Origin: Gordonia crocea
Lineage (GTDB): Bacteria > Actinomycetota > Actinomycetes > Mycobacteriales > Mycobacteriaceae
Length of the DNA: 64,000 nt
NCBI RefSeq assembly: GCF_009932435.1
Contig: NZ_BJOU01000017.1
Location: forward strand, 62,001-126,000
Reading direction: 5' to 3'
This document shows positions 16,886-25,902 of this stretch, piece by piece (within the stretch, counting starts at the first letter, position 1; each line of letters opens with the position of its first letter). Both the position numbers and the translations under genes were made by a program. Under the pieces are notes generated by a model, which worked only from the letters and a program-made list of their open reading frames with translations, did no database searches and was not told the origin of the DNA.

Positions 16886-18010
16886 TTACCGGGACGCGGA
16901 CGGCACCAGCAGTGACCCGGTCACCACGACTCCGTGTGCGGTCCGGCCGGCCACGATGCCCCAAGCCGCCAGCAGACCCAGGTACGCGACGACCGCGGCG
17001 CCGGTGAAAGCCAGGGCGCCGGTATGGGTGGCCAGCGCAGACAGGCCGGTCACGCAGGTCCCGACCGGGAAGGTGAACGACCACCAGGTCAACCCGAAGG
17101 GAAGCCGTCGGCGAGCGGCGCCCACCGTGAGTGTGGCGGCGATCGAGGCCCACAGCAGGGCGAAGCCGGCCACCGGCACACCGTAGAGAACGCCACCGAC
17201 CGCCAGGGCGCGCGCATAGGCGGGGTCGACGGCACCGGCCACGCCGCCCAACTGGTTGGCTGCGGTAATCGATTGCCCGAGCGGGCCGAGGACGATCCAG
17301 AGGGTCGGCACCATCACCGCCGCCCCGACTCCCCGGTGCGCAAGCCGACCCCAGATGAGCGGGATGATGACCAGCGACGCGATCAGGCTCAAACCGAACA
17401 TCGCGTAACACCCCCACAGCAGCGTCATCTGCCACTGCCCCGACGGCAGGTGTGGCACCAACAGGGCACCCGTGGCCGCGGACACCATTGGCGGCACCAC
17501 CGGCATCAACCAGCCGCCGAACGCGGCATCGTCGTCGACCTCGATGCGGGTGAACAGCAGCACCGGTACCGCCACCGCCGTGCTCAAGCCGAGTACGGTC
17601 CCGACCGTCCAGAAAACGGCATTGACGGCCAGCGACGCGCGCTGTCCGATGATGTCGACCCCCACCAGCTGTGCGCCGGCTCCGACGGTGAGGAAGGCCA
17701 TCGCCGGCGCGCCGTAGAAGTGCGTCATCACCGGATGACGGTGGTGGCTGCGCGCGACGGCGCGGTGCCGGACCCAATGGGCCCCGGTCGCCGCGGTGAC
17801 CACCAGCAGGATTGCCGTCGCCAGGGCCCAGAAGCCCAGCGCCAGCACCCGTTGGCCGGGAAAGTGGACCGGGAGCATGACCGAGGCGACCGCCACGACA
17901 CCGGTGCCCATGACCGAGGCGAACCAGTTGGGGGTGATGAATGCGACGGCCTGGGAGGCCGAGGCGACCTGGTGTGCCGGGAATCGGGTGCGGGGGCGGG
18001 TTTGCAACAT
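16886..18010 (-). CDS. TDT-family (TehA/SLAC1-like) transporter
   Basis: The 374-residue protein has about ten hydrophobic segments starting with ITPNWFASVMGTGVVAVAS, the conserved N-terminal signature of tellurite-resistance/dicarboxylate transporter (TDT) proteins such as sulfite exporters. ATG 18010 was chosen; an upstream in-frame ATG at 18070 would add a polar extension. It is divergent from a LysR regulator at 18102, a common arrangement in which the regulator controls the exporter. The substrate (sulfite, dicarboxylate or other anion) cannot be read from the sequence. Confidence 0.8.
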   Translation of the reverse strand: MLQTRPRTRFPAHQVASASQAVAFITPNWFASVMGTGVVAVASVMLPVHFPGQRVLALGFWALATAILLVVTAATGAHWVRHRAVARSHHRHPVMTHFYGAPAMAFLTVGAGAQLVGVDIIGQRASLAVNAVFWTVGTVLGLSTAVAVPVLLFTRIEVDDDAAFGGWLMPVVPPMVSAATGALLVPHLPSGQWQMTLLWGCYAMFGLSLIASLVIIPLIWGRLAHRGVGAAVMVPTLWIVLGPLGQSITAANQLGGVAGAVDPAYARALAVGGVLYGVPVAGFALLWASIAATLTVGAARRRLPFGLTWWSFTFPVGTCVTGLSALATHTGALAFTGAAVVAYLGLLAAWGIVAGRTAHGVVVTGSLLVPSASR

Positions 18011-18101
18011 GCTTCTACCGTGCGTGACCCGCCATGTCCCCGGTAGAGGTGATTGTTTGGCAACATACAAGGAGAACTTGTGACCCGTGGGAGGGTGACC
18101 G

Positions 18102-19013
18102 ATGCCCCTGAGCGATCTGCCCGATCTGCGCGCGCTCTACGCGTTGCGCACGGTGGCCGAGGCCGGAAGCCTCAATGCAGCCGGTGAACAACTCGGTATC
18201 ACCCAGCAGGCGGTGTCGTTGCGGATCCGCAGCCTCGAGACCTCAATCGGTGCCCGACTTCTCATCCGCTCGCCTCGCGGATGCTCCCTGACGCCGGCCG
18301 GGCAATTGGTCATCGGCTGGGCCGGGCAACTCCTCGGCGACGCCGAGCGATTCGCCGAATCGGTGGCCGCGCTGCGCAGCGGCCGCGATCGCGAGGTGCG
18401 GGTCGCCGCCAGCCTCACCATCGCCGAGCACCTGCTGCCGCAGGCGGTCGCCCACTGGCGGGCCGCTCAGGGCGACGCCGCTCCCGCCGTCACGCTGGTG
18501 GCGGCCAACAGCAGCGTCGTCGCCGATGAGGTCCGGCTGGGTCAGGCGGACCTCGGATTCGTCGAAGCACCCGCCGTACCCACAGACCTGGCCTCGCGGA
18601 TGATCGCTCGCGACGAGATCGTCGTGGTCGTTCCACCGACACACCCGTGGGCCCGACGCGGCACGGTGACTCCCGCCGAACTCGCCGACACTCCCCTGGT
18701 CCTGCGCGAGGCGGGCAGCGGCACCCGACAGGCCTTCGACGACGCGCTCGCGGCGGCCGGCTTCACCGCCGCCGAACCCGCCCAGGTCCTGTCCACGACG
18801 CTCGGCATCCGCACCACCATCGCGGCGGGCTCGGCCCCCGGAGTGTTGAGCGCCCTGGCGGTACACGACGACCTGGTGGCCGGACGGCTCGTCCGCGTCG
18901 CCGTCGACGGTCTGCACCTCGTCCGGCCGCTGACCGCGGTCTGGGTCGGCGCGGAGCCGCCGCGAACCGCCCGTGGCCTACTCGACGCGGTGATCGCCGC
19001 AACCCGCCCCTGA
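18102..19013 (+). CDS. LysR-family transcriptional regulator
   Basis: The 303-residue protein has an N-terminal winged helix (LRALYALRTVAEAGSLNAAGEQLGITQQAVSLRIRSLETSIGARLLIRSPRG, residues 8-60) and a periplasmic-binding-like effector domain (VRVAASLTIAEHLLPQAVAHWR onwards). It is transcribed away from the TDT transporter gene with a 91-base gap that should contain the shared promoter/operator. Effector unknown; control of the transporter is inferred from arrangement. Confidence 0.85.
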   Translation: MPLSDLPDLRALYALRTVAEAGSLNAAGEQLGITQQAVSLRIRSLETSIGARLLIRSPRGCSLTPAGQLVIGWAGQLLGDAERFAESVAALRSGRDREVRVAASLTIAEHLLPQAVAHWRAAQGDAAPAVTLVAANSSVVADEVRLGQADLGFVEAPAVPTDLASRMIARDEIVVVVPPTHPWARRGTVTPAELADTPLVLREAGSGTRQAFDDALAAAGFTAAEPAQVLSTTLGIRTTIAAGSAPGVLSALAVHDDLVAGRLVRVAVDGLHLVRPLTAVWVGAEPPRTARGLLDAVIAATRP

Positions 19014-19021
19014 GGACGCGA

Positions 19022-19339
19022 TCAGACGTCGTCCTCGCCGACCGGACCGCCCTCGTCCTCCCAGGAGTCGATCATCTGCACGGCGGTCCGACTGAACTTG
19101 CGGCGCACGCCGACGCCGCCACGACGGTCCTCGGGGACGAACCGGGCCCCGTAGTGGACCAACGCGTCGGTCAGCGCCTGGATCTGCTTGGGCGAGAGGT
19201 TCTCCCCGCCCTTCTCGTACTTGCGGAGCGCCTTCTGGTCCAGACCAGCCTTTTTGGCAACGGTGCGCACCGACACCCGACAAAGGTGCCGGGCCGCACG
19301 CGCCAGGGCACCGTCCATCACGAACTTGATTGCAGCCAT
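19022..19339 (-). CDS. Small helix-turn-helix (XRE-like) protein
   Basis: The 105-residue basic protein contains VSVRTVAKKAGLDQKALRKYEKGGENLSPKQIQALTDALV (residues 23-62), which fits a Cro/CI-type helix-turn-helix. The rest (GVRRKFSRTAVQMIDSWEDEGG) may mediate dimer or partner contacts. It ends 8 bases from the LysR stop on the opposite strand and lies 18 bases downstream of the SnoaL-like gene start-to-stop order. It could be a solitary regulator or an antitoxin, but no toxin gene is adjacent. Confidence 0.7.
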   Translation of the reverse strand: MAAIKFVMDGALARAARHLCRVSVRTVAKKAGLDQKALRKYEKGGENLSPKQIQALTDALVHYGARFVPEDRRGGVGVRRKFSRTAVQMIDSWEDEGGPVGEDDV

Positions 19340-19357
19340 GCCCTCATCGTCGCACGA

Positions 19358-19813
19358 TCAGGCGGGCCGGAGCGTCTGCATGGTCTTCTCGACCTCCCAG
19401 AACGCCCGCAAGGCGGCCAGCTTCCCGTCGGCGTCGGCACGGTAGGTGAAGACCCCGTGCGCCTCGGAGACGTGTCCGGCGATGTGGGTGACGATCTTGC
19501 CGATGTAGGCCACCTCGTTGCCGCAGATGACCTCCTCGTCGAAGACGAAGTCGATCTTCTCGGTGGTGCCGATCGTCTTGTCCCAGAACTCCGAGAGGGC
19601 CTGCTTCCCGCGGTGCCCCACGCCCTGCTCGTCGAACATCGACGGGCCGACCGGATCCTCGACGATCCCGTCGTCGGCGAAGTTGTCCAGCCACGCCTGC
19701 TTGTCGCGTGCCGTGACCGCCTCGCGGGACTTGCGCCCGACCACGACGCCGGGGGCGTTCTCCCGGTCGATGTTGAGGTAGGCGGGAGTGGAGTCCGACG
19801 CCGGCGCGCTCAC
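19358..19813 (-). CDS. SnoaL/NTF2-like protein (ketosteroid-isomerase fold) downstream of cyp125
   Basis: The 151-residue protein has the cone-like NTF2 fold pattern (TARDKQAWLDNFADDGIVEDPVGPS near the N-terminus, WEVEKTMQTL at the end). GTG 19813 overlaps the cyp125 stop (GTGA), showing translational coupling. The fold is shared with delta5-3-ketosteroid isomerases, so a steroid-binding or isomerase role is possible. KSI-type catalytic residues were not firmly identified. No counterpart sits here in M. tuberculosis. Confidence 0.75.
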   Translation of the reverse strand: MSAPASDSTPAYLNIDRENAPGVVVGRKSREAVTARDKQAWLDNFADDGIVEDPVGPSMFDEQGVGHRGKQALSEFWDKTIGTTEKIDFVFDEEVICGNEVAYIGKIVTHIAGHVSEAHGVFTYRADADGKLAALRAFWEVEKTMQTLRPA

Positions 19814-21102
19814 TTGGCCGCCGTGCCGTAGTCGACCTGGAGCTCCTTGATGCCGTTGATCCACCCGTGGCGCAGGCGGCGCGGCGCGTCGAGCTTGGTG
19901 ATGTCGGGAACGATGTCGGCCAGCGCGTTGAACATCAGGTTGATCTCCATGCGCGCCAGGTTGGCGCCGACGCAGAAGTGGGCACCGTTACCGCCGAAGC
20001 CGACGTGGGGGTTCGGGTCGCGCAGCACGTTGAAGGTGAACGGATCGTCGAAGACGTCCTCGTCGTAGTTGGCCGAGCCGTAGAACATGCCGACCCGGTC
20101 GCCCTCGGCGATCTTCACCCCGCGGATCTCGGTGTCGCGCACCGCGGTCCGCTGGAAGCTGTTGACCGGCGTGGCCCAACGGACGATCTCGTCGACGGCG
20201 GTGGCCGGGCGGTCCCGCTTGAAGATCTCCCACTGCTCGGGGTTGTCCAGGAAGGCGTTCATCCCGTGGCTGATCGCGTTACGGGTGGTCTCGTTACCCG
20301 CGACGGTCAGCAGGATGAAGAAGTAGCCGAACTCAATCTCGTCGAGCGAGTGCCCGTCGATATCGGCGTTGACCAGCGTGGAGACGATGTCCTCGGCCGG
20401 ACACTTCCGGCGGGCGTCGGCCATGTTGTAGCCGTAGCCGAGGATCTCCGCTGACGCGACGTCGGGCGGGGTGGTGAACTCCGGGTCGTCGGCGTTCATC
20501 ATCGAGTTCGACCAGTCGAACAGCTTCATCCGGTCTTCCTGCGGGACACCGAGGAGGTCGGCGATCGCCATCAGCGGCAGGTCGACCGCGACCTGGTGGA
20601 CGAAGTCGCCATTGCCGGAGTCGGCCGCCTCCTGCACGATCTTGCGCGCCGCCGCGTCGAGCTTCTCCTCCAACCCGTGCACCGCGCGCGGGGTGAAGGC
20701 CTTCGACACGACCTTGCGCAGGCGGGTGTGCTCGGGCGGGTCGTGGTTGATCAGCAACGCCTTGGTGACTTCCAGGGCTTCCGCCGGCATGTCGTCCTCG
20801 AACCGCATGATGACGCCGTTGCGGTTGGTCGACCAGTCTTCGGAGTTCTTCGAGATGTCGCGGATGTCGGCGTGCTTGGACACCACCCAGTAGCCGGCGT
20901 CGTGGAAGCCGCCGCCCTTCCCGGGCTCCTGGGCGTTGAACCACACCGGCGCGGTCTTGCGCAGGCAGGCGAACTCCTCCAGCGGAATTCCCTCGACGAG
21001 AAGGTCGGGGTTGGTGAAGTCCCACCCCTTCTGATTCATGAACGGACACTGCGCCGCAGTGTCACCACCCTGGGAGACGGTGGCCTCATTCGCCTGGGTC
21101 AC
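19810..21102 (-). CDS. cyp125: Cytochrome P450 CYP125, steroid C26-monooxygenase
   Basis: The 430-residue P450 shows the I-helix AGNETTRNAISHGM, the K-helix EIVRWATPVNSFQRTA (Glu-x2-Arg) and the haem loop FGGNGAHFCVGANLARME with the proximal Cys near residue 377. Length, N-terminal CPFMNQKGWDFTNPDLL and the divergent arrangement with fadA5 match CYP125 (Rv3545c). CYP125 oxidises C26 of cholest-4-en-3-one to the acid, the first side-chain step. GTG 21102 is the start. A KstR-like site at 21149-21162 lies 47 bases upstream. A second CYP125-like gene is at 23661. Confidence 0.93.
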   Translation of the reverse strand: MTQANEATVSQGGDTAAQCPFMNQKGWDFTNPDLLVEGIPLEEFACLRKTAPVWFNAQEPGKGGGFHDAGYWVVSKHADIRDISKNSEDWSTNRNGVIMRFEDDMPAEALEVTKALLINHDPPEHTRLRKVVSKAFTPRAVHGLEEKLDAAARKIVQEAADSGNGDFVHQVAVDLPLMAIADLLGVPQEDRMKLFDWSNSMMNADDPEFTTPPDVASAEILGYGYNMADARRKCPAEDIVSTLVNADIDGHSLDEIEFGYFFILLTVAGNETTRNAISHGMNAFLDNPEQWEIFKRDRPATAVDEIVRWATPVNSFQRTAVRDTEIRGVKIAEGDRVGMFYGSANYDEDVFDDPFTFNVLRDPNPHVGFGGNGAHFCVGANLARMEINLMFNALADIVPDITKLDAPRRLRHGWINGIKELQVDYGTAAK

Positions 21103-21148
21103 GTCAGTACCTCAATCCAGCCCTGTTCCCGGCCGGGCTGTGACCGAC

Positions 21149-21162
21149 AGGAACGTGTTTCA
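21149..21162. promoter_or_regulatory. KstR-type operator, cyp125 side
   Basis: AGGAACGTGTTTCA matches the KstR dyad with weaker outer bases. It is the cyp125-proximal of two sites in the 157-base cyp125-fadA5 gap. Confidence 0.68.
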
Positions 21163-21205
21163 ATTCGGATAGCTCACACTCTGCCACACCGCATAGACAG
21201 CTAAC

Positions 21206-21219
21206 AAGAACTTGTTCTA
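21206..21219. promoter_or_regulatory. KstR-type operator, fadA5 side
   Basis: AAGAACTTGTTCTA is a strong dyad centred 48 bases before the fadA5 ATG. Two sites in one divergent gap suggest separate control of cyp125 and fadA5. Confidence 0.75.
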
Positions 21220-21226
21220 GTTTTGA

Positions 21227-22423
<1,197 letters not shown>

Positions 22424-22433
22424 GGCGGTCGCG

Positions 22434-22916
22434 GTGGACGCCGACAAGCGCCCGGCCCAGCTCGACTCGCCGGTGGTCGCCGCGATCATCAAACTCGGCT
22501 CCCGGCTGAACACCCGGCTGTACCGGGCCACCGGGGGCCGACTCGGCGGCACGTGGCGGGTGGGCGCGGCACTGCGCCGCCCCGCCCCGGTCGGCCTGTT
22601 GACGACGACCGGGCGGAAGACGGGACAACCGCGCACCGCGCCGCTGATCTACCTGCGCGACGAGGAGCGGTTCATCGTCGTCGCCTCACAGGGCGGGCTG
22701 CCCAAGCATCCGGCGTGGTATCTGAACCTGCAGGCCGATCCCGACGTCACCATTCAGATAGGCAGGCATACCCACGAGCTGCGGGCCCGCACCGCCGCAC
22801 CGGACGAGCGCGCCCGGCTGTGGCCGCGGCTGGTGGACCTTTACGCCGATTTCGACACCTACGACGCCTGGACCGAGCGCGAGATCCCCGTAGTCATCTG
22901 CGAGCCGCGCGACTAA
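22434..22916 (+). CDS. Deazaflavin (F420)-dependent nitroreductase, Ddn-like
   Basis: The 160-residue protein has TTGRKTGQPRTAPLIYLRDEERFIVVASQGG followed by HPAWYLNLQADPDVTIQIG, the F420-binding signature of the DDN/FDOR split-barrel family. GTG 22434 starts 10 bases after fadA5, so the two form an operon. It is the positional counterpart of Rv3547 (Ddn, the enzyme that activates the drug pretomanid). The native substrate is thought to be quinone-like, and a sterol link is not proven. The stop overlaps that of the converging tetR gene. Confidence 0.85.
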   Translation: MDADKRPAQLDSPVVAAIIKLGSRLNTRLYRATGGRLGGTWRVGAALRRPAPVGLLTTTGRKTGQPRTAPLIYLRDEERFIVVASQGGLPKHPAWYLNLQADPDVTIQIGRHTHELRARTAAPDERARLWPRLVDLYADFDTYDAWTEREIPVVICEPRD

Positions 22917-23530
22917 CGCGAATCCGGGGGCTCGACGGCCATTCCGCGGATCGCCGCCCCGACCCACCGGTCGAGGAAGGCCGCGAGATCGGCGGCGTCG
23001 CGACCCCCGTCGTCGAGGACGAGTGACTGCAGTGTGCGCAGCGTGATGTCGGCGATGTCGGCGAGCTGCGCCTCGGCCAACCCCCAGGCATCCCAATCCA
23101 CCGCCATCCGCGCCATCATCGACCGCGCGAACCCGCGGCCGACGTCCGAGGTGAATCCGCCGACGAGCGGCAGGCTCAACTGGTCGCCGCGCAGGACCAG
23201 GCCGACATAGGCGTCGTCGGCCAGCGCGGACATGACCGCCACCAGTCCGTGCACCACCGCGTCGTCGGGCCGGGTGTAGGGCGTCAGCACGACGGCCATC
23301 CGGTCGAGCAGCCCGCCGACCGCGCCCATCGCCGTTGCGGCCAGCAGGTCGCCGGTACTCGGGAAATAGCGGTAGACGGTTTGGCGGGTCACCCCGAGCT
23401 GACGGGCGACGTCGGCGAGATTGGTCGCCGCCCCCTTCTCGTCGATCACCCCGCGCGCCGCGGCCAGGATGCGCGCGACGGCTTCGTCGTCGTCGAGCGG
23501 GGGGTTCCCGCCCCAACCGTGTGTGCGCAT
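22913..23530 (-). CDS. TetR-family repressor divergent from a P450 gene
   Basis: The 205-residue protein has an N-terminal TetR DNA-binding domain (ILAAARGVIDEKGAATNLADVARQLGVTRQTVYRYFPSTGDLLAA, residues 21-65) and a TetR C-terminal ligand domain. It is not KstR or KstR2 by sequence. ATG 23530 begins MRTHGWGGNPPLDDD. The 130-base gap to the P450 at 23661 contains an 8-bp inverted repeat (23588-23616) that is a good candidate for its operator. It probably represses the P450 and itself; the inducer is unknown. Confidence 0.82.
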   Translation of the reverse strand: MRTHGWGGNPPLDDDEAVARILAAARGVIDEKGAATNLADVARQLGVTRQTVYRYFPSTGDLLAATAMGAVGGLLDRMAVVLTPYTRPDDAVVHGLVAVMSALADDAYVGLVLRGDQLSLPLVGGFTSDVGRGFARSMMARMAVDWDAWGLAEAQLADIADITLRTLQSLVLDDGGRDAADLAAFLDRWVGAAIRGMAVEPPDSR

Positions 23531-23587
23531 GGCTGCACAGCCTACCGACCCGATGCCGGGACGTCGGTCCCGACAACAAAGCCGACG

Positions 23588-23616
23588 ACCATACATCTAT
23601 GCAATTGGTGTATGGT
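23588..23616. promoter_or_regulatory. Inverted repeat, candidate operator of the divergent TetR regulator
   Basis: ACCATACA (23588-23595) and TGTATGGT (23609-23616) are perfect 8-bp arms separated by 13 bases. The dyad lies between the tetR start and the P450 start and differs from the KstR and KstR2 motifs, fitting a distinct TetR-type operator. Binding is inferred. Confidence 0.6.
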
Positions 23617-23660
23617 GTAGTGATCGCAGCCACATTTTGACCATGCGTGGAAGGACACCC

Positions 23661-24920
23661 ATGACCGCAGCCGCAGAGACCTGTCCGATTGGCCGGGGCT
23701 TCGACTTCGCCGACCCGGACCTGCTCGAGAAACACGGGATGCCCGTCGCCGAGTTCGCGCAGCTCCGCAAGACCGCACCCGTGTGGTGGAACGACCAGCC
23801 GGCCCTGGCGCCGATCTTCGGCGACGAGGGATTCTGGGTGATCTCGAAGCACCGCGACATCCGCGACATCTCCAAGGACAGCGGGCTCTGGTCGACCAAC
23901 GCCAAGGGCGCGATCATCCGCCTGCCCGAGTACATGGAGCCCGACCAGCTCGAGTTCACCAAGGCGCTGCTGATCAACCACGATCCGCCCGAGCACACCC
24001 GGCTGCGCAAGATCGTCTCGCGCATGTTCACCCCCAAGGCCGTGCACAACCTCGAGGACCAGCTCGCCGCGACCGCGCGATCGGTCGTCGAGGAGGCCGT
24101 CACGAAGGGGTCGGGCAACTTCGTCGACGACGTCGCAATCCACCTGCCGCTGCGCGCCATCATGGACCTGCTCGGTGTTCCCGAGCCCGACCGCGGCCGC
24201 ATCCACCAGCTCGTCGACTCGATCATCAACAGCGACGATCCAGACCAGCCATTCGACCCGATCAGCGCCAACGCCGAACTGATGGCCTACGCCTACCAGA
24301 TGGCCGAGGAGCGCCGGAAGAACCCGACCGACGACATCGTCACCACCCTGGTCCAGGCCGGCGAGGACGGCGAGGCGATGACCGAGATCGAATTCGGCTT
24401 CTTCGTCATCCTCCTCATCACCGCGGGCAACGAGACGACGCGCAACGCCACCAGCCACGGGATGAACGCCTTCTTCGACAATCCCGACCAGTGGGAGCTG
24501 TTCAAGGCGGAGCGGCCCACGACCACCGTCGACGAGGTGCTGCGGTGGGCCACCCCGGTCCACGCCTTCCAGCGCACCGCCACGGCGGACACCCAGCTCG
24601 GCGGCGTCGACATCGCCCAGGGCCAGCGGGTCGGCCTGTTCTACAGCTCGGCCAACTACGACGAAGAGGTCTTCGACGACCCGTTCTCGTTCACCATCAC
24701 CCGAGACCCCAACCCGCACTTGGCCTTCGGCGGCAACGGCGCCCATTTCTGCATCGGCGCCAACCTGGCACGCATGGAGCTGAACCTCATCTTCAACGCC
24801 ATCGCCGACGTCATGCCCGACATCAGCCGGGTCAGCGAGATCAAGCGCGTGCGGTCGGGGTGGCTCAACGGCGTGAAGGGGCTCGGCGTCGACTACGGCT
24901 GCCCGGTGGCCAAGGCCTGA
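23661..24920 (+). CDS. Second cytochrome P450, CYP125-family paralogue
   Basis: The 419-residue P450 carries ITAGNETTRNATSHGMNAFF (I-helix), EVLRWATPVHAFQRTA (Glu-x2-Arg) and FGGNGAHFCIGANLARMELN (haem Cys). It aligns along its whole length with the CYP125 protein encoded at 19810, and is not CYP142-like. ATG 23661 follows GGAAGGAC. Unlike cyp125 it has no KstR-like site. Its own divergent TetR suggests induction by a different sterol, bile acid or terpenoid. The substrate is inferred to be a steroid side chain from family only. Confidence 0.85.
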   Translation: MTAAAETCPIGRGFDFADPDLLEKHGMPVAEFAQLRKTAPVWWNDQPALAPIFGDEGFWVISKHRDIRDISKDSGLWSTNAKGAIIRLPEYMEPDQLEFTKALLINHDPPEHTRLRKIVSRMFTPKAVHNLEDQLAATARSVVEEAVTKGSGNFVDDVAIHLPLRAIMDLLGVPEPDRGRIHQLVDSIINSDDPDQPFDPISANAELMAYAYQMAEERRKNPTDDIVTTLVQAGEDGEAMTEIEFGFFVILLITAGNETTRNATSHGMNAFFDNPDQWELFKAERPTTTVDEVLRWATPVHAFQRTATADTQLGGVDIAQGQRVGLFYSSANYDEEVFDDPFSFTITRDPNPHLAFGGNGAHFCIGANLARMELNLIFNAIADVMPDISRVSEIKRVRSGWLNGVKGLGVDYGCPVAKA

Positions 24921-24973
24921 TCGGCGCTGGTGGTCCCGGCGGCCGGCCCGGCCCCGGGACTACCCTGGCCATC

Positions 24974-25411
24974 ATGGGCGAACAACGGGAACGGATGCTG
25001 ACCGGGCAGTTGTACCGGGACAGCGACCCCGAACTGGTCGCCGACCGCATCCGCGCCCAACGGCTGTGCGATGAGTTCAACCGAACCGGCCCCGACGAGA
25101 CCGCGCGTCGTACCGCGCTGCTCGGCGATCTGCTCGGCCGGATCGGCGAGGGATCGTGGATCATGCCGCGCGTCCAGTTGCTCACCGCGCAGCACCCGAT
25201 CGAGGACCACGAGGCCCGTCGCCAGCGGTGGGAATCCGCCGCGCCGATCCGCATCGGCGACAATGCGTGGTTCGGCGGCGGGGTGATCGTGTGCCCGGGT
25301 GTCACGATCGGCAGCAACACCGTCGTCGGCGCCGGCAGCGTCGTCACCCGCGACCTACCCGACCGCGTGCTCGCCGCGGGAAACCCGGCCCGGGTGATCC
25401 GCACCCTGTAG
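24974..25411 (+). CDS. Maltose/galactoside O-acetyltransferase-like protein with internal deletion
   Basis: The 145-residue protein begins like Maa/LacA acetyltransferases (MLTGQLYRDSDPELVADRIRAQRLCDEFN) and ends with IRIGDNAWFGGGVIVCPGVTIGSNTVVGAGSVVTRDLPDR. The segment between GSWIM and PRVQLLTAQHP is much too short. Family members have about 35-40 more residues there, covering the first left-handed beta-helix turns. The catalytic His in TAQHP is kept. The deletion is in frame, so a protein is made, but the trimer contacts and acceptor site may be damaged. Family length is normally about 180-190. Confidence 0.78.
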   Translation: MGEQRERMLTGQLYRDSDPELVADRIRAQRLCDEFNRTGPDETARRTALLGDLLGRIGEGSWIMPRVQLLTAQHPIEDHEARRQRWESAAPIRIGDNAWFGGGVIVCPGVTIGSNTVVGAGSVVTRDLPDRVLAAGNPARVIRTL

Positions 25412-25453
25412 TCCCGCGGGTAGTCCCGCCGGCATCCACTGAATCGAGGGCCC

Positions 25454-25891
25454 ATGACCGACCTCGCCGACCGCAGCGCCGTCGCGGCACTCCTCGACGA
25501 CTTCTACCGACGCGCCTTTGCCGACGAACTACTCGGCCCGGTCTTCGTCGACATCGCGCACATGGACCTGGCCGAGCACATCCCCGCCATCACCGACTTC
25601 TGGTGCAAGACCGTCCTGCGCGAGGGCACCTATCGCCGCAACGTCCTCGTCCCCCACCGGGAACTGCAGGAACGCGCGCAGATGGGCGCCGCACACTTCC
25701 AGCGTTGGCTGCAGATCTGGCAGCAGACCGTCGACGACCGGCATTCCGGCCCCAACGCCGATCTGGCGAAACTCCAGGCGGCGCGGATCGCCTTCTCGAT
25801 GTGCCGGACGGTGACGGGCGAGACGCCGACGGCGATCGGCCGACAACTCGCCGAGGCCGGGCACCCGCTGGGCACCCACCACCCGGGTTAG
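25454..25891 (+). CDS. Truncated haemoglobin (group III type)
   Basis: The 145-residue globin shows the group III pattern: LLDDFYRRAFADELLGPVF at the B/C helices, FWCKTVLREGTYRRNVLVPHREL and AAHFQRWLQIWQQTVDD, where the His in AHFQRW is the expected proximal haem ligand. It starts with ATG 25454, 42 bases after the acetyltransferase. Such globins handle O2, NO or peroxide chemistry and are common in actinobacteria. A link with the adjacent P450s is only speculation. Confidence 0.85.
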   Translation: MTDLADRSAVAALLDDFYRRAFADELLGPVFVDIAHMDLAEHIPAITDFWCKTVLREGTYRRNVLVPHRELQERAQMGAAHFQRWLQIWQQTVDDRHSGPNADLAKLQAARIAFSMCRTVTGETPTAIGRQLAEAGHPLGTHHPG

Positions 25892-25902
25892 TCGACCCCG
25901 GG

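Noticed and set aside
22686..24746. Long minus-strand open frame over ddn, tetR and the P450
   Set aside because: It spans three better-supported genes, with low-complexity composition and no ribosome site.
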